Shown here in pieces: positions 5,443 through 9,878 of a stretch of 9,878 bases of DNA. Positions within the stretch are counted from its first letter, which is position 1. Each line of letters opens with the position of its first letter. The notes beneath the pieces were generated by a model. It was given only the letters and a program-made list of their open reading frames with translations. It was not told where the DNA came from and ran no database searches. The stretch is from TMED8 sp038125725 (GTDB taxonomy: Bacteria > Pseudomonadota > Alphaproteobacteria > Rhodospirillales > Casp-alpha2). The stretch is taken from positions 1 to 9,878 of the forward strand of contig JAYPEK010000084.1 of the NCBI GenBank assembly GCA_038125725.1, given 5' to 3'. The translations under genes were made by a program, and so were the position numbers.

Positions 5443-7331
5443 TGCTGCGCGACAACGAACGCCACAAGCTGTTCAATCGCCGCACCGCCATGCTGGCCGG
5501 CGGCAAGGCGTTGCTGCTGTCGGTGTTGGCGGGCCGGCTCTATTACCTGCAGGTGGTCGAGTCCGAGCGCTACCGCACGCTGGCCGACGAGAACCGCATC
5601 AACCTGCGCCTGTTGCCGCCGCTCCGCGGCCGCATCGTCGACCGCTTCGGCGATCCCATCGCCGACAACCAGCAAAACTACCGCGTGCTGTTGATCCCCG
5701 AGGACACCCGCAATCTGGATGTCACCCTGAATGCACTGGGCCAGATCATCCCCATCGGTGACGGCGAGCGCCGCCGCATCCTGCGCGATATCCGCCGCAA
5801 CCGCAGCTTCGTGCCGGTCACCGTGCGCGAGAACCTGACTTGGCAAAGCGCCGCCCAGATCGAGGTCAATGCCCCCGACCTGCCCGGCATCATGATCGAC
5901 GTCGGCCAGAGCCGCAGCTATCCGCATGGCGAGGATATCGCCCATGTGCTCGGCTACGTGGCCGCCGTCTCGCCCAAGGACCAGACCGGCGATCCGCTGC
6001 TGGAACTGCCGGGCTTCCGCGTCGGCAAGGCGGGGCTCGAGCGAGTCCACGACATGGCGCTCCGGGGCAAGGGCGGCTCGTCGGAGGTGGAGGTCAACGC
6101 CTACGGCCGCGTCATCCGCGAGTTGGAGCGGCGCGAGGGCGAGCCCGGCGCCGAGGTGCGCCTGACCATCGACATGGGCCTGCAGCACATGGTCTCCGAA
6201 CGCCTGGCCGACGAGAGCGCGGCTGCCGTGGTACTCGACGTGCATTCGGGCGAGGTGCTGGCGATGGCGTCGTCGCCATCCTACGACCCGAACGCCTTCA
6301 ACAAGGGGCTCAGTACCGCCGAATGGAAGGACCTGATCGGAAATCCACGCGCGCCCCTGACCAACAAAGCCATCGCCGGGCGCTATGCGCCGGGCTCGAC
6401 GTTCAAGATGGCGGTGCTGCTGGCAGCGCTGGAGAAGGGCGTCGTGACGCCCGATAGCCAGGTCTTCTGCACCGGCTTCATGGAACTGGGCAACGCGCGC
6501 TTCCATTGCTGGAAAAAGCACGGCCATGGCCTGGTCGACGCGAAATCCGCGATCACCCAGTCCTGCGACGTCTATTTCTACGAGATCGCCAAACGCACCG
6601 GCATCGAGCGTATCGCCGCCATGGCCAAGAGGCTCGGCATGGGCTCGCCCCTGGGCGTCGACCTGCCGGGCGAGATGGGTGGTCTGGTGCCGACGCCGAA
6701 ATGGAAGCGCGGCGCCATGGAAGCCGCCTGGCAGAAGGGCGAGACGGTGATTACCGGCATCGGTCAGGGCTACCTTTTGGTGACGCCCCTGCAATTGGCG
6801 GTGATGACGGCGCGTCTGGTCAATGGCGGCATGGCGGTGACGCCCTACGTCACCCGCGCCGTGTCGCGGCCCGATGCCGGCGTCCCCGGCGCCGAGGCGC
6901 CGTCGGAAAGCCTCGGCATCAAGCCGCGCCACCTGGAACTGGTGCGCGAAGCCATGAGCGACGTCATGAATTCGCCCTTCGGCACCGCCCGGCGCGCCCA
7001 CATCGAGAAACCGGAATGGGCGATGGGCGGCAAGACCGGCACCGTGCAGGTTCGCCGCATCACCAAGGCGGAGCGCGAAACCGGCGTCGTGAAGAACGAG
7101 GACCTGCCCTGGGAAGATCGCGATCACGCGCTGTTCGTCGGTTTCGCGCCGGTGGACAATCCGCGCTACGCGGTCTCCGTCGTGGTCGAACACGGCGGCA
7201 GCGGTTCCAAGGCAGCCGCGCCGATTGCGCGCGACATCCTGGAAGAGGCGCAGCGGCGCAACTCCGCCGGTGCAACCATCGCCGAAACGGAGCCGTCTCC
7301 GGGCGAAGACCATGAGCGGAGCGAGGGATGA
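5442..7331 (+). CDS. mrdA: Penicillin-binding protein 2 (elongasome D,D-transpeptidase)
   Basis: PBP2 cross-links new lateral-wall peptidoglycan in the periplasm, in complex with RodA. The 629-residue protein has an N-terminal membrane anchor (about 14-36), a class B dimerisation domain with the PLRGRIVDRFG signature at 60-70, and a C-terminal transpeptidase domain. The active-site motifs are intact: S319-T-F-K322 (acylated serine), S374-C-D376 and K531-T-G533. The SCD form of the second motif and WKKHGHG (357-363) separate PBP2 from the divisome enzyme FtsI. C343, C356, H362 and C375 fall at spacings matching the zinc site reported in Acinetobacter PBP2 (two Asp, His, Cys), with cysteines in place of the aspartates. 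The start at 5442 overlaps the mreD stop by one base, and the end overlaps rodA by four. The final 30 residues are acidic and low in complexity. Confidence 0.96.
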   Translation: MLRDNERHKLFNRRTAMLAGGKALLLSVLAGRLYYLQVVESERYRTLADENRINLRLLPPLRGRIVDRFGDPIADNQQNYRVLLIPEDTRNLDVTLNALGQIIPIGDGERRRILRDIRRNRSFVPVTVRENLTWQSAAQIEVNAPDLPGIMIDVGQSRSYPHGEDIAHVLGYVAAVSPKDQTGDPLLELPGFRVGKAGLERVHDMALRGKGGSSEVEVNAYGRVIRELERREGEPGAEVRLTIDMGLQHMVSERLADESAAAVVLDVHSGEVLAMASSPSYDPNAFNKGLSTAEWKDLIGNPRAPLTNKAIAGRYAPGSTFKMAVLLAALEKGVVTPDSQVFCTGFMELGNARFHCWKKHGHGLVDAKSAITQSCDVYFYEIAKRTGIERIAAMAKRLGMGSPLGVDLPGEMGGLVPTPKWKRGAMEAAWQKGETVITGIGQGYLLVTPLQLAVMTARLVNGGMAVTPYVTRAVSRPDAGVPGAEAPSESLGIKPRHLELVREAMSDVMNSPFGTARRAHIEKPEWAMGGKTGTVQVRRITKAERETGVVKNEDLPWEDRDHALFVGFAPVDNPRYAVSVVVEHGGSGSKAAAPIARDILEEAQRRNSAGATIAETEPSPGEDHERSEG

Positions 7332-8473
7332 GGGAAGACAGTCTCAATCCGCCCACCTTCAGCCTCGGCCAGAAGCTTCTGCATATCCATTGGTTCTTCG
7401 TGCTGCTGGTCTGCGCTGTCGCCGGGATCGGCGTCGCCATGCTCTATTCCGCCGCCAACGGCAGTTTCCAGCCCTGGGCCAGCCGCCACGTAATGCGCTT
7501 CGCCTTCGGGCTCGTGGTCATGCTCTCGGTGGCGCTGGTCGATGTGCGTATCTGGCTCAGGCTCGCCTATCCGTTCTACGCCGTCAGCCTGATCCTGCTG
7601 GTGATGGTCGAGGTGATGGGTTTCATCGGCATGGGCGCGCAGCGTTGGATCGATCTCGGCTATTTCAACCTGCAGCCGTCGGAGCTGATGAAAATCGCCC
7701 TGGTGCTGGCGCTGGCGCGCTACTTCCATGGCCTCGGGCTGGAAGATATCGGCCGCCCGACACGGCTGGTGCCGCCGCTTTTGATGATCGGCATGCCGGC
7801 CGCCCTGGTGCTGCGCCAGCCGGACCTCGGCACCGCGCTGATGTTGATCATGGCCGGCGGCGCCATCTTCTTCGCCGCCGGGGTGCGGCTGTGGAAATTC
7901 GGGGTCGTGCTGGCGCTCGGGCTGGCGGCCCTGCCGGTCGGCTGGCAGTTCCTGCATGACTACCAGAAACAGCGGATCATGACCTTCCTCAATCCGGAGC
8001 ACGATCCCCTGGGTGCCGGCTACCACATCATTCAGTCGAAAATCGCGCTCGGTTCCGGCGGGCTTTCGGGCAAGGGTTTCATGCTGGGAACGCAAGGGCA
8101 CCTGCGCTTCCTTCCCGAAATGCAGACGGACTTCATCTTCACCATGCTGGCCGAGGAATTCGGCATGATTGGCGGGCTCGGCCTGATCGGGCTCTATGGT
8201 CTTTTGCTGGTCTACGGCATCGCCATCGCCACCCGTTCCTATAGCCATTTCGGCCGCCTGGTGGCGATCGGCGTCACCGTCACCTTCTTCCTCTACGTCT
8301 TCATCAACATCGCCATGGTCATGGGCCTGATCCCGGTGGTCGGCGTGCCGCTGCCGCTGATCTCGTACGGCGGCACCGCGATGATCACGCTGCTGATCGG
8401 GTTCGGGTTGCTGATGGGGGTGTGGGTGCATCGCGACGTGATCATCGGCCGCCGCGGCGGCGACGATGACTGA
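7328..8473 (+). CDS. rodA: Peptidoglycan glycosyltransferase RodA (SEDS family)
   Basis: RodA polymerises lipid II into glycan strands in the inner membrane as the partner of PBP2. The 381 residues contain about ten membrane segments. SEDS signatures are present: GAQRWIDLG (103-111), QPSELMKIALV (116-126), RQPDLGTALM (163-172), DPLGAGYHIIQSKIALGSGG (226-245), GTQGHLRFLPEMQTDFIF (254-271) and PLISYGGTAM (343-352). The essential residues correspond to E119 and D268 (E114 and D262 in E. coli RodA). Adjacency to mrdA and the FLPEMQTDF form favour RodA over FtsW. ATG at 7328 overlaps the mrdA stop (ATGA), with a purine-rich GGAGCGAGGG just upstream. The C-terminus ends in a short charged tail, GRRGGDDD. 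It is the last gene of the operon; I see no strong terminator in the 93 bp after it. Confidence 0.96.
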   Translation: MREDSLNPPTFSLGQKLLHIHWFFVLLVCAVAGIGVAMLYSAANGSFQPWASRHVMRFAFGLVVMLSVALVDVRIWLRLAYPFYAVSLILLVMVEVMGFIGMGAQRWIDLGYFNLQPSELMKIALVLALARYFHGLGLEDIGRPTRLVPPLLMIGMPAALVLRQPDLGTALMLIMAGGAIFFAAGVRLWKFGVVLALGLAALPVGWQFLHDYQKQRIMTFLNPEHDPLGAGYHIIQSKIALGSGGLSGKGFMLGTQGHLRFLPEMQTDFIFTMLAEEFGMIGGLGLIGLYGLLLVYGIAIATRSYSHFGRLVAIGVTVTFFLYVFINIAMVMGLIPVVGVPLPLISYGGTAMITLLIGFGLLMGVWVHRDVIIGRRGGDDD

Positions 8474-8497
8474 GTTCTCAATCGAGCGCAATTTATT

Positions 8498-8527
8498 GGG
8501 ACACGATAGGCGGCCAGCACCTATAAT
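8498..8527 (+). promoter_or_regulatory. Probable sigma-70 promoter for the PAS-domain gene
   Basis: A perfect TATAAT lies at 8522-8527, with GGGACA at 8498-8503 as a four-of-six -35 at 18-bp spacing (TTGGGA at 8496-8501 is an alternative at 20 bp). It is 40 bp upstream of the next start codon and 25 bp after the rodA stop, suggesting that the following gene is expressed separately from the elongasome operon. Confidence 0.5.
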
Positions 8528-8566
8528 CGCGGCGGGATAGAAAGCCACTGTGGACGGCCTTCCGCA

Positions 8567-9127
8567 ATGAAGTCGTTTGAACCACCGGCAGCGGCCAGCC
8601 GGTCCCTGGTGGAACTGACGACGACGTTCAATTCCCCGGTGACCAATCGGCTGCTCGACTATTGGGACGTGCTGCGCTGCGGCAGCGCACGGCCCAGGCT
8701 GCGCGATTTCGATCCGATGGATATCTACGATATCGCGCCGACCCTGATCATCCGCGATAGGGTCGACGATGGTGCCGAGTTCCGCTGCCGTTACTGGGGC
8801 ACGCGGCTGGTGCATTTCTTCGGCTTCGACGCGACGGGGAAGCTGCTCAAGGACTGCTACGCGCCGGACTGCGCCGAGGTGCTCAGGAAACGCATGCTGA
8901 CGGCGATGAATTCGGAGATCCCGCTCAGGGTGGCCGGCATCGTCCATCTCGTCGATACCATCGTACCCAGGAGCTACGAGGCGGTGTGGCTCGGGCTCGA
9001 TGACGACGAGGGCCATCCGGCCCATGCCATGGCGGTGTTCGACGTCGACTACAAGCTGACGGCGGAGGACAACGCCCGGCACGAGGCGGCGACTGAGGCC
9101 GACGCCATCGTCTATTCCCAGGCCTGA
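8567..9127 (+). CDS. PAS domain-containing protein (PAS_5-like), function unknown
   Basis: This is a 186-residue soluble protein with no signal peptide or membrane segment. Its layout follows the PAS_5 family, small stand-alone sensor-like proteins abundant in alphaproteobacteria: a helical start LLDYWDVLRCG (29-39), RPRLRDFDPMDI (42-53), DIAPTLIIRD (55-64), then the PAS core with FRCRYWGTRLVHFFGFDATGK (72-92) and a closing strand AMAVFDVDYKL (154-164). There is no attached kinase, cyclase or DNA-binding domain. The ligand and partner are unknown for most members. The ATG at 8567 is the first good start, with only a weak ribosome-binding site. The gene sits 93 bp after rodA behind its own apparent promoter, so a role in cell shape is not implied by position. 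Confidence 0.8.
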   Translation: MKSFEPPAAASRSLVELTTTFNSPVTNRLLDYWDVLRCGSARPRLRDFDPMDIYDIAPTLIIRDRVDDGAEFRCRYWGTRLVHFFGFDATGKLLKDCYAPDCAEVLRKRMLTAMNSEIPLRVAGIVHLVDTIVPRSYEAVWLGLDDDEGHPAHAMAVFDVDYKLTAEDNARHEAATEADAIVYSQA

Positions 9128-9180
9128 ATCAGGGCACTCAAAAACCGCCAAAAAAGCGCCCAAAAAACGTAGGGGAGGAA

Positions 9181-9209
9181 TCGACAAACCCCCGCGCGCC
9201 TGCTATATG
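9181..9209 (+). promoter_or_regulatory. Promoter of the tRNA-Lys gene
   Basis: TCGACA at 9181-9186 is followed, after exactly 17 bp, by TATATG at 9204-9209, preceded by C. This is the usual form of alphaproteobacterial stable-RNA promoters (TTGAC-like -35, CTATAT -10). A short leader of about 10 bases would separate the transcription start from the mature tRNA at 9227. Confidence 0.65.
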
Positions 9210-9226
9210 ACGGCCTCCCAAATTGA

Positions 9227-9302
<76 letters not shown>

Positions 9303-9310
9303 TTAAAATC

Positions 9311-9348
9311 AAGGGCTTAGAGAGAAATCTCTAGGCCCTTGTGCTTTT
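9311..9348 (+). terminator. Strong hairpin after tRNA-Lys, likely terminator
   Basis: AAGGGCTTAGAGA (9311-9323) pairs with TCTCTAGGCCCTT (9328-9340) around a GAAA tetraloop, giving a 13-bp stem with one U-G wobble. GTGCTTTT follows, a short and imperfect T run. It starts 8 bases after the tRNA CCA. Termination of the tRNA transcript is the plain reading; the modest T run leaves room for a role in the attachment site. Confidence 0.65.
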
Positions 9349-9349
9349 C

Positions 9350-9371
9350 ATTGTATCACCATTGTATCACC
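9350..9371. repeat. Tandem direct repeat of ATTGTATCACC
   Basis: Two perfect 11-bp copies lie head to tail at 9350-9360 and 9361-9371, 48 bp beyond the tRNA 3' end. Short direct repeats beside a tRNA attachment site are commonly arm-type binding sites for a tyrosine integrase. No integrase gene is visible here, so this is positional inference. Confidence 0.6.
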
Positions 9372-9514
9372 GCATTCCAGTGCGGCTGTTATCGTTGTTT
9401 CATCTAGAATCACAATATGTGGCGGTAGTTCCTTTTTTGTTCTTGTGCGGCATCACATGATGTTGTAGGTTTTTAAAGTCCCAAGTTAAGGATTAGTACG
9501 GACACCTTATCTTT

Positions 9515-9530
9515 CCGCTGATATATCGGG
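9515..9530. promoter_or_regulatory. Imperfect palindrome, site 1 of a related pair
   Basis: CCGCTGATATATCGGG has partial two-fold symmetry around ATAT and shares CGCTGAT-N-TATC with the site 71 bp downstream. Both lie upstream of the HTH gene, so they are candidate operators or recombination-protein sites. Confidence 0.35.
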
Positions 9531-9585
9531 ACAATGTCGGAAACGACGCGGCGGAAATGCAGCCCGGAAGGCCCTAACGCATCGT

Positions 9586-9604
9586 GCGCTGATTTATCAG
9601 CGGG
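9586..9604. promoter_or_regulatory. Palindrome, site 2 of a related pair (candidate operator)
   Basis: CGCTGATTTATCAGCG at 9587-9602 has perfect 7-bp arms (CGCTGAT and ATCAGCG) around TT, followed by GG as in site 1. It is about 60 bp upstream of the HTH start codon. Its dyad size suits a dimeric helix-turn-helix protein. Confidence 0.4.
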
Positions 9605-9662
9605 AACGTAGCGTTGGGGTTTTGTTTTTTTGGCCCTCATCGCTCAAGTGAAGGAGGGCCAA

Positions 9663-9857
9663 ATGACAGATGGCTACACCGAGCAACTGCATCCGTACTG
9701 GGATGATCCTATTACCCAACAAGAGGCAGCAGACTACCTGCACACCACCGTTGCTGCGCTGGCAACAAAGCGGTGCAAAGAGAGAGGCCCCGCCTACATT
9801 AAAGACGGTAAGTTTGTCCGCTACATGTTCCCCGTCAGCGCCCATGGGACGTATTGA
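9663..9857 (+). CDS. Excisionase/AlpA-like helix-turn-helix protein, 3' end disrupted by the terminal repeat
   Basis: The open frame encodes 64 residues, but only the first 54 look native. ITQQEAADYLHTTVAALATK (17-36) is the helix-turn-helix of the MerR-like excisionase/HTH_17 group, and GPAYIKDGKFVRY (42-54) is the following beta wing. In this family such a wing is normally followed by a last helix of the type DLEAWL; here the frame runs instead into MFPVSAHGTY, encoded entirely by the 54-bp terminal repeat that begins at 9825, directly after the tyrosine codon. The start at 9663 is set by AAGGAGG five bases upstream; a TTG at 9630 in the same frame is less likely. These proteins direct excision or activate integrase genes of phages and islands, which suits the position beside tRNA-Lys. 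Confidence 0.75.
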   Translation: MTDGYTEQLHPYWDDPITQQEAADYLHTTVAALATKRCKERGPAYIKDGKFVRYMFPVSAHGTY

Positions 9858-9878
9858 GGTGATTGCCTAAGGGAGGAT
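9825..9878. repeat. Terminal inverted repeat, right copy (putative insertion-sequence end)
   Basis: This is the exact reverse complement of bases 1-54. It begins directly after the conserved VRY wing of the HTH protein and runs to the window end. It includes the palindrome CCCATGGG and ends AAGGGAGGAT, which could be the ribosome-binding site of a transposase gene starting just outside the window. The orientation is such that, in both copies, the putative element body lies outside the window. Confidence 0.85.

Larger units (their letters stand above)
9303..9662. other. Gene-free, AT-richer region between tRNA-Lys and the HTH gene
   Basis: These 360 bases contain no convincing gene. They are visibly less GC-rich than the rest of the window. 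They hold, in order, a 13-bp hairpin, a tandem 11-bp repeat, a short palindrome CATCA-CA-TGATG at 9451-9462, a pair of related palindromes (9515-9530 and 9586-9604), a T-rich run (9620-9631) and a strong ribosome-binding site AAGGAGG at 9651-9657. The density of small symmetric sites is what one expects of an attachment and control region at the edge of an integrated element. Confidence 0.6.

Noticed and set aside
5382..7313. Minus-strand open frame of over 600 codons opposite mrdA
   Set aside because: No recognisable domain, and biased antisense composition; the plus strand encodes an intact PBP2 with all motifs.
7166..9187. Minus-strand open frame of over 670 codons opposite rodA and the PAS gene
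   Set aside because: It spans two real plus-strand genes and their intergenic promoter, with low-complexity D/H/Q-rich sequence.
9303..9662. CRISPR array or integrase gene next to tRNA-Lys
   Set aside because: Only one tandem pair of 11-bp units is present, with no spacers, and no open frame with tyrosine-recombinase residues exists on either strand.

Overview
The window looks like chromosomal DNA of a GC-rich alphaproteobacterium, possibly a Rhodospirillales-like lineage. The grounds are the rod-shape gene order mreC-mreD-mrdA-rodA, a PAS_5-type sensor protein typical of alphaproteobacteria, a TRAP transporter with an FCD-type GntR regulator, and palindromic repeats with the core TTCCCGCGAAAGCGGGAA. 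The exact genus cannot be read from the sequence.

Left part (1-3860). The first 54 bases are the exact reverse complement of the last 54. At base 55 the sequence switches abruptly into the middle of a TRAP large-permease (DctM) gene whose N-terminal third is missing. A GntR/FCD regulator follows 29 bp downstream. A roughly 700 bp gene-free stretch with several palindromic repeats comes next. A complete creatinase gene then lies on the minus strand, convergent with the regulator. Creatinase hydrolyses creatine to sarcosine and urea; the neighbouring transporter and regulator could serve the same catabolism, but only position suggests this.

Central part (3861-9127). A divergent regulatory region separates creatinase from a tightly packed elongasome operon: mreC, mreD (7 bp gap), mrdA/PBP2 (1 bp overlap) and rodA (4 bp overlap). 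MreC and MreD are scaffold membrane proteins, PBP2 is the transpeptidase and RodA the SEDS glycosyltransferase for lateral-wall peptidoglycan. All catalytic motifs are present. mreB, the usual first gene of this cluster, is not upstream. A PAS_5 protein with its own likely promoter follows.

Right part (9128-9878). A tRNA-Lys(CUU) gene has a good promoter and a strong hairpin after it. Beyond it the DNA becomes less GC-rich and holds a tandem 11-bp repeat, two related palindromes and a small excisionase/AlpA-like helix-turn-helix gene. This looks like the entry edge of an element integrated at the tRNA gene. The HTH reading frame is broken exactly where the right copy of the 54-bp terminal repeat begins, as dctM is at the left copy. 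The simplest reading is that copies of one mobile element interrupt both genes and that the window stops inside those copies, but an assembly artefact cannot be excluded. I found no convincing wholly new system. The most distinctive signals are this shared-junction architecture and the tRNA-linked island edge.
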